Shown here: positions 1-6,684 of the stretch, piece after piece
Position numbering within the stretch: position 1 is the first letter of the stretch
How the letters are laid out: every line of letters begins with the position of its first letter
From: Streptosporangiaceae bacterium
Lineage (GTDB): Bacteria > Actinomycetota > Actinomycetes > Streptosporangiales > Streptosporangiaceae
Length of the DNA stretch: 8,436 bases
Assembly (NCBI GenBank): GCA_030043395.1
Contig: JASHXW010000099.1
Location: forward strand, 1-8,436
Direction: 5' to 3'
Position numbers and translations under genes: made by a program
The notes under the pieces: model-generated
Told to the model about the DNA's origin: nothing
The model's database searches: none
The model's input: the letters and a program-made list of their open reading frames with translations, nothing else

Positions 1-1
1 G

Positions 2-1516
2 TCCGACCCGCAGGCCATGAGCCGCGTCAAGGACATGATGGCCGCGCTCACGGACATGATCGAGGCCAACGCACGTGGCGAGCACACGCAGCAGGCCTTC
101 GACTCCTTCATGGAGCAGTACGGCGACCTCTTCCCCGATGCTCCGCAGAACCTCGACGAACTGGTCGACTCGCTGGTCCGCCGGATGGCAGCCGCGCAGC
201 GGCTGCTGAACTCCCTGACCGACGACCAGCGCCAAGAGCTGTCCGGCCTGATGTCGCAGGCGCTGCAGGACGCTGACCTGGCACAGGAGATGGCCCGCCT
301 CGCCCAGGCACTGCGTGCCATGCGACCCGACGTGGACTGGGACGCCACAGGCGGCCGCGAGCGGATGACGGGCAGCGACCCCCTCGGCCTCGGCGAGGCC
401 ACGAGCGCGCTGGCCGAGCTCGCCGACCTCGGCGAGCTCGAGGACGCGCTGCGCCAGGACTATCCGGGCGCCAGGCTCGACGACATCGACGAGGACGCGG
501 TGCGGCGGGCACTCGGCCGCCAAGCGGTGGACGACATGGAGGCGCTCAGGCAGATCGAGCGCGAGCTTGAGCGCCAGGGGTACCTGCAGCACAACGAAGG
601 CAAGCTCGAGCTCACCCCGAAGGCGGTGCGACGGCTCGGCGATACGGCCCTGCGCAAGGTGTTCGCCAACCTGGCCGAGGGCGGTCATGGTGATCACGAC
701 CAGCACGATGTCGGCCAGGCGGGCGAGCTGACCGGCTCGACCAGGCCGTGGCGGTTCGGCGACGAGCAGCCGATCGACACGGCGGCCACGGTGCGCAATG
801 CCCTGCTCAGAGGCGGCGTACCAGGCTTGCGGCCGGACGGCGGGTCGGCCGGCACCGGCAGCGAGGCGCACGGCGGCGGCGGCGTGGCGGTCAAGCTGGC
901 AGTCAGCGACTTCGAGATCGGGGAGACCGAGCGGCGTGCCTCGGCGGCGGTGTGCCTGCTCGTCGACTTGTCTTACTCGATGGCGCTGCGGGGCACGTGG
1001 AGCGCCGCGAAGCAGACGGCGCTGGCGCTGTACTCCTTGATCAGGACAAGGTTCCCGCAGGACTCGCTGCAGGTCGTCGGGTTCTCCAACTACGCACGGG
1101 AGCTGAAGGAGACTGACCTGGCCGGACTCGGCTGGGACATGGTCCAGGGCACCAACCTGCACCATGCCCTCGTGCTGGCCGGCCGCTTCCTTGACCGGCG
1201 CCCTGAGGACAACCCGATCGTCCTGATCATCACCGACGGCGAGCCAACAGCCCACCTGCGCAGGGACGGCTCGTCGTGGTTCGACTGGCCACCGTCGCCT
1301 GAGACTCTCGAGCTCACCATGGCCGAAGTAGACAAGATGACCAGGCGCCAGGCCACTTTGAACATTTTCATGCTGGCCGACGACGAACGACTGACCTCGT
1401 TCGTTGACGAGGTAGCCCGCCGCAACGGCGGCAGGGTACTCCGGGCGATGCCCGACAGCCTTGGCGAGTACGTTGTTAGTGACTTCCTGCGGTCACGAAG
1501 GGAGCGCACCAGGTAG
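2..1516 (+). CDS. VWA-domain protein, 5' end cut by window (Rv0959-like)
   Basis: The frame is open from base 2, before the first ATG at 17, and that ATG has no Shine-Dalgarno sequence, so the true start very probably lies off the left edge. Residue numbers count from the ATG at 17 (499 residues to the TAG). Residues 1-220 are charged and helical, followed by a short His/Asp-rich stretch (222-231) and a Gly-rich linker (about 265-292). A C-terminal VWA domain (about 310-490) follows, with a complete MIDAS: D317-x-S319-x-S321, T379 and D407 in ITDGEPT. From memory it resembles the roughly 670-residue actinobacterial family of M. tuberculosis Rv0959, encoded beside a Mg-chelatase-like AAA+ ATPase, so about 150-180 residues are probably missing. 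VWA proteins of this type bind a metal-dependent ligand as partners of such ATPases; the client is unknown. No signal peptide or membrane segment is visible in this part. The domain call is sure; the role is inferred. Confidence 0.88.
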   Translation, partial: SDPQAMSRVKDMMAALTDMIEANARGEHTQQAFDSFMEQYGDLFPDAPQNLDELVDSLVRRMAAAQRLLNSLTDDQRQELSGLMSQALQDADLAQEMARLAQALRAMRPDVDWDATGGRERMTGSDPLGLGEATSALAELADLGELEDALRQDYPGARLDDIDEDAVRRALGRQAVDDMEALRQIERELERQGYLQHNEGKLELTPKAVRRLGDTALRKVFANLAEGGHGDHDQHDVGQAGELTGSTRPWRFGDEQPIDTAATVRNALLRGGVPGLRPDGGSAGTGSEAHGGGGVAVKLAVSDFEIGETERRASAAVCLLVDLSYSMALRGTWSAAKQTALALYSLIRTRFPQDSLQVVGFSNYARELKETDLAGLGWDMVQGTNLHHALVLAGRFLDRRPEDNPIVLIITDGEPTAHLRRDGSSWFDWPPSPETLELTMAEVDKMTRRQATLNIFMLADDERLTSFVDEVARRNGGRVLRAMPDSLGEYVVSDFLRSRRERTR

Positions 1517-1610
1517 TATGGGCCCGCTGAAATAGGGCGCTTTCGTGAAGTAAGCACTTCTCTTCACCTCATTCGTAGTAGCGTGCCGCAGTAGTCATCT
1601 CCCAAGGCCA

Positions 1611-1625
1611 GGCGGGCGGCCCGCC
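1611..1625 (+). promoter_or_regulatory. GC hairpin just upstream of a ribosome binding site
   Basis: GGCGGG (1611-1616) and CCCGCC (1620-1625) form a perfect 6-bp stem with a 3-base loop. It ends six bases before the GGAGG at 1632-1636. It has no T-run, so it is not a classical terminator for the VWA gene. It could affect ribosome access to the first start of the small membrane protein, or be a chance product of high GC. The rest of 1517-1610 holds a weak 5-bp hairpin (GAAGT 1547-1551, ACTTC 1556-1560) and no promoter I would defend. Confidence 0.4.
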
Positions 1626-1631
1626 GATGTG

Positions 1632-1669
1632 GGAGGAAACCAATGCCTTCCGAGGAGGAAGTAAAAGTG
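1632..1669 (+). promoter_or_regulatory. Two tandem in-frame ribosome binding sites and starts
   Basis: GGAGG at 1632-1636 lies six bases before ATG 1643. A second, stronger AGGAGGAA at 1653-1660 lies six bases before the in-frame GTG at 1667. The second site is inside the first eight codons of the longer form, which read MPSEEEVK. Both have ideal spacing, so the sequence alone does not decide the start. The GTG form would begin MSSGSVAGNSG, which looks like a typical N-terminus for this kind of small membrane protein. Confidence 0.6.
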
Positions 1670-1909
1670 AGTTCTGGATCCGTCGCCGGGAACTCCGGCT
1701 CTAAGCGGCCGCTGGTCATCACCCTGGCCGTCGTGGGCGTTATCGTGCTGGTCCTTGGCATTCTGTGGTTCACCGGGACCGCTCCGGCTTTCCTGAACGC
1801 TGGCAGCCATGTCAAGGCGTCCGGCGGCCACCACCTGTACCGTGGCATCGCCGCCGTCGTAGTCGGCATCGCGGCACTTGCTGGCGCGTTCGTCATGAAC
1901 AAGAAGTAG
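1643..1909 (+). CDS. Small two-helix membrane protein, hypothetical
   Basis: This is an 88-residue protein (80 if it starts at GTG 1667). A polar Ser/Gly-rich N-terminus precedes hydrophobic helix 1 (about residues 24-44, LVITLAVVGVIVLVLG). A short loop with GGHH follows, then helix 2 (about 68-84, GIAAVVVGIAALAGAFVM) and a MNKK tail. The hairpin topology and the HH-x-x-R-G-I-A stretch before helix 2 resemble small conserved actinobacterial membrane proteins of unknown function; this is from memory, not a search. It follows the VWA gene by 126 bases and is closed by the strong terminator at 2003-2044. It may be transcribed with the VWA gene or alone. That it is a real gene is well supported by the ribosome binding sites, codon use and membrane pattern; its function is unknown. 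Confidence 0.82.
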   Translation: MPSEEEVKVSSGSVAGNSGSKRPLVITLAVVGVIVLVLGILWFTGTAPAFLNAGSHVKASGGHHLYRGIAAVVVGIAALAGAFVMNKK

Positions 1910-2002
1910 CCAGACCGACTCGAACATCATCTCTGCCGCGCATGCGGTCGCGGTCGCCCCGGGCGGGCGCCGTAAGACAGCGCATGGCGAGAGTCCCGGA
2001 AG

Positions 2003-2044
2003 TGCCGGGGCTGCGGCCGCGACGGCCCTAGCCCCGGCATTTTT
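2003..2044 (+). terminator. Strong intrinsic terminator
   Basis: TGCCGGGGCT (2003-2012) pairs perfectly with AGCCCCGGCA (2030-2039) in a 10-bp GC-rich stem, followed at once by TTTTT (2040-2044). The 17-base loop contains GGCC twice and could fold further. It ends transcription from the small membrane protein gene, and possibly from the VWA gene, and separates them from the gene at 2148. Confidence 0.88.
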
Positions 2045-2127
2045 CTGGATATGTATCTAGACAATCAGCCAGTCAACCCGAAACGCCGAAGACGCCGCAG
2101 ATGCCGGCACGACGGGAATCAGTGCTA

Positions 2128-2144
2128 GCGAGTTCTAGACTCGC
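2128..2144. promoter_or_regulatory. Inverted repeat over a putative leaderless promoter
   Basis: GCGAGT (2128-2133), a TCTAG spacer and ACTCGC (2139-2144) form a perfect 6-5-6 inverted repeat. It contains a -10-like TAGACT (2136-2141, TANNNT type), and the ATG at 2148 lies six bases after that box. There is no Shine-Dalgarno sequence before the ATG. A leaderless transcript starting at or next to 2148, with the repeat as a DNA operator, fits best. No clear -35 is visible. TCTAGAC also occurs once more at 2056-2062. The rest of 2045-2127 shows nothing definite. Confidence 0.45.
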
Positions 2145-2147
2145 CCC

Positions 2148-2744
2148 ATGTCCTTCTCCCAGCGCCTCGTCCTGTGGGTGCACATCGCCTTCGTGATCTT
2201 CACGATCGGGCCAGTGACCCTGGCGATCATGTCCACGCCGCGCTACATCAGGCAGCGCGATGTCAAGGTCGTGCGCTTCCTGTCCAGGATTACCTTCATC
2301 TTCACCCTCGGCTCGGTCGGCGTCCTGATCGCCGGATTCGGGCTGGCGTCAATGCTGAGCGTGGACGGCCAGCCATGGTTGATCATCTCCGCCACCCTGT
2401 TCGTGGTCGCCGTGGTGCTTCTCGCCCTGATCGTGCGCGACCAGCGCCGCGCCATCCGGGCGCTGGACGAGGCCGACGCCGCTGCCGGGCCAGGAACCGC
2501 GCTCGCCACGGAGTTCCAGGGCGACGCCGTTAGCGATGAGACCGCCTCCGAGGAAGCCCGCCATTCCGGCGAGTCCCACCATTCAGGTGAGTCGCACCAT
2601 TCAGCGGAATCGCATCAGCAAACGGACGATTCGCGGCCTCGCTCACTTCACGTGGCTGCCATGGAGCGCGGCAGGATTGCCATGATCGGCGGTGTGGTCA
2701 GCCTTATCTGGCTGGTCATCCTCGTGCTGATGATCTGGAGATAA
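2148..2744 (+). CDS. Four-helix membrane protein with His-rich repeat (DUF2269-like)
   Basis: This is a 198-residue protein with predicted helices at about 8-29, 47-70, 77-96 and 177-196. The segments after helix 1 (RYIRQRDVKVVRF) and after helix 3 (RDQRRAIR) are strongly basic. By the positive-inside rule they are cytoplasmic, so the N-terminus and the short C-terminus face out. The long cytoplasmic loop (97-176) is acidic and Ala-rich and carries three tandem hexapeptides, HSGESH, HSGESH and HSAESH (139-156). The N-terminal half resembles DUF2269-type integral membrane proteins, but I recall this only loosely. ATG 2148 is chosen because the protein begins with a helix pattern typical of the type and the TANNNT box lies just upstream; there is no Shine-Dalgarno sequence. 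Its 3' end faces the end of metB with nine bases between. The function is unknown; the repeat could bind a metal ion. Confidence 0.85.
   Translation: MSFSQRLVLWVHIAFVIFTIGPVTLAIMSTPRYIRQRDVKVVRFLSRITFIFTLGSVGVLIAGFGLASMLSVDGQPWLIISATLFVVAVVLLALIVRDQRRAIRALDEADAAAGPGTALATEFQGDAVSDETASEEARHSGESHHSGESHHSAESHQQTDDSRPRSLHVAAMERGRIAMIGGVVSLIWLVILVLMIWR
2562..2615 (+). repeat. Three tandem 18-bp units encoding HS(G/A)ESH
   Basis: Units run 2562-2579, 2580-2597 and 2598-2615. The peptides are HSGESH, HSGESH and HSAESH. The DNA copies differ mainly at third codon positions (for example tcc/tca and ggc/ggt), so the peptide is kept while the bases have drifted. This suggests an old duplication under some protein-level constraint. 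Confidence 0.85.
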
Positions 2745-2753
2745 GCCGGGCGC

Positions 2754-3956
2754 TCAGCTCAGGGCAGCGCGGAGGTCCTCGATCAGGTCGTCGGAACTCT
2801 CGATCCCCACGGACAGCCTGACCAGGTCGGGCGGGACTTCGAGCACCGATCCGGCTGCCGAGGCATGGGTCATCCGGGCCGGATGCTCGATGAGCGATTC
2901 CACGCCGCCAAGCGACTCTCCCAGGGTGAACAGCCGGGTCCGCCCGCACATCGCCACGGCCGCTTCCTCGCCTCCCGCGTGCCGGAACGACACCATGCCG
3001 CCGAAGCCGCGCATCTGCTTGGCGGCGATCTCGTGGCCCGGATGATCGGGTAGCCCTGGGTAGAAGACCTGGGCAACGGATCGATGGCTGGCGAGCATCG
3101 CGGCCACCTGGGCCGCGTTGGCGCAGTGCCGGTCCATCCGGACGGAAAGGGTCTTGACCCCGCGCAGCGTCAGCCAGGCGTCGAAAGGACCACTGGGCGA
3201 GCCGGTTGCGTTCTGCAGGAAGGCCAGTCGCTCTGCCAGCTCGGCGTCCGAGACCACCAGCGCTCCGCCGACCACGTCTGAGTGGCCGCCAATGTACTTG
3301 GTCGTCGAGTGCACGACCGCGTCGGCGCCAAGCGCCAGCGGCTGCTGCAAGTAAGGCGAAGCGAACGTGTTGTCCACGACAAGCAGCGCTCCGGCCGCGT
3401 GGGCGATCTCCGCGAGCGAGCTGATGTCGGCGATCGAGAGCAGCGGGTTGGTGGGCGTCTCGATCCAGATCACCGCTGCGCCGTGTTCAGCCATGGCAGC
3501 CCGGACCGCGCTCACATCCGAGACCGGGACCGGGTGGTAGGTGATGCCCCAGTGCGAAAGCACCTTGTCGAACAGGCGGTACGTGCCGCCGTAGGCGTCG
3601 TGCGGGATCAGCACGTGGTCGCCGGGGCGGCAGGCCGCCCGTAGCAGGCAGTCCTCGGCGGCCATGCCAGACGCGAAAGCCAGCGCCCTGGTGCCGCCTT
3701 CCAGGGCGGCCAGGCAATCCTCCAGCGCCCCCCTGGTCGGATTCGCGGACCGCGAGTAGTCGTAGCCTTCGATCCAGCGTCCTGGCCCGGACTCGGCACC
3801 GGACCGCTTGCCGCCGCGCAGTCCGCCGACGCCGTCCTGCTTATAAGTCGATACCTGGTAGATCGGCGTGATAACCGCGCCCGTCATCGGGTCTGGTTCC
3901 TGGCCCGCGTGGATCGCCAGGGTTTCGAAGCCGTCTGCGGAGCTGAGCTGAGTCAT
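2754..3956 (-). CDS. metB: Cystathionine gamma-synthase/gamma-lyase (PLP enzyme)
   Basis: This is a 400-residue Cys/Met-metabolism PLP enzyme of normal length. The PLP lysine is K220 in HSTTKYIGGHSD. D195 (VVDNTF) contacts the pyridine nitrogen, Y122 (DAYGG) stacks on the cofactor, and Y67/R69 (YDYSRSANPTR) are the phosphate-binding pair. GESLGGVESLIEHP is the C-terminal family signature. Actinobacterial members annotated MetB can make cystathionine from an acylated homoserine, or cleave it to cysteine, 2-oxobutyrate and ammonia. With cbs directly upstream, the gamma-lyase direction is likely here, but sequence does not settle it. The enzyme is cytoplasmic and tetrameric in the family. ATG 3956 has an AGGAGG nine bases upstream. 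It lies 46 bases downstream of cbs on the same strand, so the two are probably cotranscribed. It is unusual in having about 15 extra residues (50-64) just before the YDYSR motif. Confidence 0.95.
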   Translation of the reverse strand: MTQLSSADGFETLAIHAGQEPDPMTGAVITPIYQVSTYKQDGVGGLRGGKRSGAESGPGRWIEGYDYSRSANPTRGALEDCLAALEGGTRALAFASGMAAEDCLLRAACRPGDHVLIPHDAYGGTYRLFDKVLSHWGITYHPVPVSDVSAVRAAMAEHGAAVIWIETPTNPLLSIADISSLAEIAHAAGALLVVDNTFASPYLQQPLALGADAVVHSTTKYIGGHSDVVGGALVVSDAELAERLAFLQNATGSPSGPFDAWLTLRGVKTLSVRMDRHCANAAQVAAMLASHRSVAQVFYPGLPDHPGHEIAAKQMRGFGGMVSFRHAGGEEAAVAMCGRTRLFTLGESLGGVESLIEHPARMTHASAAGSVLEVPPDLVRLSVGIESSDDLIEDLRAALS

Positions 3957-3965
3957 CAGGTGAAT

Positions 3966-3971
3966 CCTCCT
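3966..3971 (-). promoter_or_regulatory. Ribosome binding site of metB
   Basis: AGGAGG on the minus strand lies nine bases before the ATG at 3956, in the 46-base gap after cbs. It fixes the metB start and shows that metB is translated independently of cbs. Confidence 0.75.
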
Positions 3972-4002
3972 AGCCCGTGGGTCACTTAGCCTGTGAGTCC
4001 TC

Positions 4003-5415
<1,413 letters not shown>

Positions 5416-5422
5416 GGCTAAG

Positions 5423-5428
5423 AGACTA
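5423..5428 (-). promoter_or_regulatory. Putative -10 box of leaderless cbs transcript
   Basis: On the minus strand TAGTCT (TANNNT type) is followed by seven bases and then the cbs ATG at 5415, the distance expected if transcription starts at the ATG. No Shine-Dalgarno is present. The hexamer 17 bases upstream (5446-5451) reads ACTTCA, a poor -35, which would suit an activator-dependent promoter. Confidence 0.5.
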
Positions 5429-5442
5429 GCCGCCGTGCCCGC

Positions 5443-5457
5443 GCATGAAGTCCATGC
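5443..5457. promoter_or_regulatory. Inverted repeat in the cbs promoter, possible operator
   Basis: GCATG (5443-5447), AAGTC and CATGC (5453-5457) form a perfect 5-5-5 inverted repeat. It is centred about 35 bases upstream of the cbs ATG, on the position of the -35 element if the transcript is leaderless. Such a place suits a repressor or class II activator of cysteine genes. I do not recognise the site, and a 10-base match can arise by chance. Confidence 0.35.
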
Positions 5458-5567
5458 AGGCATCCGCCGCCAGATCAGCACACTTGCGCCGGCAGGCTGC
5501 CGCAACGGCCAGTACCGAACGAGAAGGGACGAAGATTTAAAGGCCACTACGGATCGAAGTCATGTTG

Positions 5568-5580
5568 TTACACTCTGTGA
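5568..5580. promoter_or_regulatory. BldD-box-like sequence
   Basis: TTACACTCTGTGA matches the Streptomyces BldD operator consensus (TnACnCWGnGTnA, as I recall it) at all but one fixed position, the G after W, which is C here. It overlaps a TANNNT box (TACACT, 5569-5574) about 64 bases before the ATG at 5638, a good position for repression of that gene. The next 20 bases hold no other clear signal. Confidence 0.4.
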
Positions 5581-5602
5581 GTCGCGCATTTCAGGGGGCT
5601 GA

Positions 5603-5641
5603 GTGTTCGGCACATCTAACGCGTCGAGGGGGCACTCATGA
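5603..5641 (+). CDS. Possible 12-codon leader ORF overlapping the next start
   Basis: GTG 5603 is preceded by AGGGGG (5593-5598, four bases away) and opens a frame coding MFGTSNASRGHS. Its TGA (5639-5641) overlaps the ATG of the next gene as ATGA. This is the classical geometry for translational coupling. The peptide has no run of one amino acid that would suggest attenuation. The downstream gene has its own GAGGGGG (5626-5632), so the leader is not required; it may be fortuitous. Confidence 0.3.
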   Translation: MFGTSNASRGHS

Positions 5642-6564
5642 CAGTGTGGCTGGCCGACCGAGCCGAAACGAAGGCAACACCACCGCCGCCGGCGGACTTC
5701 TCCCCCTGCCTGCCCGCACTGGGCCCGTACCGGGCGGCGGTCGCGGACCTGGTGCTCGAGATCGCTCAGTGCGGGGCGTCTGATACCGAGTACGCCGAGC
5801 ACATTCTCAGCAGGCGCCTTTCCGAGGAGGAGTTCGCCGTCATTCTGACGGCCACTCCCGATGGCCTGGACGCCACAGCCGCCAGGCTGTTGTTCGACGT
5901 GCGGAATTTCGAGCCGACCATGCGCAACTCCAGCAGCAGCATCGCCTCGCTCGTCCGTACCGACCTCCTCGCCCAGATAGAGGCTGTCTGGTGGGGCCGG
6001 ACGCGCAGTTACCAGCAGGACTCTGACGTCCGCCAGTCAGCGGAGCTGATCGACCTCGACCAGTTGGACCGGGCCGGCCGGGTTCACTTCAGGTACCGCC
6101 ACCAGGCCTCGACTCTCGTCAGCAGGGCCGCGCGATCGGCCGAGCGCCGGGCGCTGCCCGGTCGCACGCCGCGCACCGCCGGGCTGTCGCTGGCCAAGGC
6201 CCGTCCGCAGACCGTCATGTGGCTTAACCAGGTCAGCGAGGCCTTCGAGCAGGTCGCGCCGCCCGGCACGCCGCCGCTGTGGGTGACCAGCCTGGCCAGG
6301 AGCGTGGCGCATCAGCGGCACCTGAAGGATCTCGGCTACATGGCACCGCTGCCAAGCTCGCACTGCGTCGGCTTCGCCGCTGACATCGAGATGACCTGGT
6401 ACCGGCGCTTCCACGCCCACCGCATCCTGCGCGGACTACTGCTCGACCGCCAGCGAGCCGGCGAGGTCAACGTCATTGACGAGGGGCAGGCCTGGCACGT
6501 CTGCCTGAGTCCGTCGCTGGTGACCGGCCCGGGCAGGCTCCCTCGCCCGCGCCGGAGCGCCTGA
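5638..6564 (+). CDS. DUF5715/M15-like putative zinc peptidase, cytoplasmic
   Basis: This is a 308-residue protein. ATG 5638 has GAGGGGG five bases upstream. The C-terminal third resembles DUF5715, a relative of M15 D-Ala-D-Ala carboxypeptidases: LWVTSLARSVAHQRHLKDLGY (214-234) precedes the metal motif SSHCVGFAADIEM (240-252, ligands H242 and D249), and AWHVC supplies the third ligand H287. The H, D, H triad is therefore intact. In VanY-type enzymes the catalytic Glu sits three residues before the last His. Here that residue is Q284, and the nearest acids are E282 and D281. The N-terminal 190 residues are helical and unassigned. No signal peptide, lipobox or membrane helix is visible, which is unexpected for a cell-wall enzyme; the substrate may be cytoplasmic, or export non-classical. 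It stands alone, divergent from cbs, with possible BldD and leader-ORF control. The family call is moderate and activity is uncertain. Confidence 0.75.
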   Translation: MTVWLADRAETKATPPPPADFSPCLPALGPYRAAVADLVLEIAQCGASDTEYAEHILSRRLSEEEFAVILTATPDGLDATAARLLFDVRNFEPTMRNSSSSIASLVRTDLLAQIEAVWWGRTRSYQQDSDVRQSAELIDLDQLDRAGRVHFRYRHQASTLVSRAARSAERRALPGRTPRTAGLSLAKARPQTVMWLNQVSEAFEQVAPPGTPPLWVTSLARSVAHQRHLKDLGYMAPLPSSHCVGFAADIEMTWYRRFHAHRILRGLLLDRQRAGEVNVIDEGQAWHVCLSPSLVTGPGRLPRPRRSA

Positions 6565-6626
6565 ACCCCGGCAGGGCGGGAGCGCTGACTCCACCAGGAC
6601 TGGCGCTCGTTCCTGGCTGACCGGGG

Positions 6627-6655
6627 CTGACTCGGCGTCGGCCGTAAGCTACTGT
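6627..6655 (+). promoter_or_regulatory. Putative promoter of the thiolase gene
   Basis: CTGACT (6627-6632, four of six matches to TTGACA) and TACTGT (6650-6655, TANNNT type) are separated by exactly 17 bases. Transcription would start near 6662, giving a leader of about 23 bases that contains the AGGAG at 6675-6679. The 6565-6626 stretch holds overlapping short inverted repeats (GAGCGC 6580-6585 with GCGCTC 6603-6608; CCCCGG 6566-6571 with CCGGGG 6621-6626) without a T-run, so at most a weak terminator. Confidence 0.45.
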
Positions 6656-6684
6656 GCGGTAAACGCCGCACGTCAGGAGCAGCC

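Noticed and set aside
1090..1557. Minus-strand open frame of 155 codons opposite the VWA gene
   Set aside because: It is Ser/Arg-rich, low-complexity and antisense to the MIDAS-containing domain; a shadow frame.
1911..1935. Minus-strand GTTCGAGTC resembling a tRNA T-loop
   Set aside because: The flanking bases do not form a T-arm, and no acceptor or anticodon arm is found nearby.
5416..5547. Upstream in-frame extension of cbs by 44 residues
   Set aside because: The extension is Arg/Trp/Ser-rich and unlike the family. The conserved N-terminus begins at ATG 5415, and a TANNNT promoter box lies inside the extension.
6566..6626. Possible terminator after the DUF5715 gene
   Set aside because: Several short inverted repeats overlap and exclude one another, and no T-run follows any of them.
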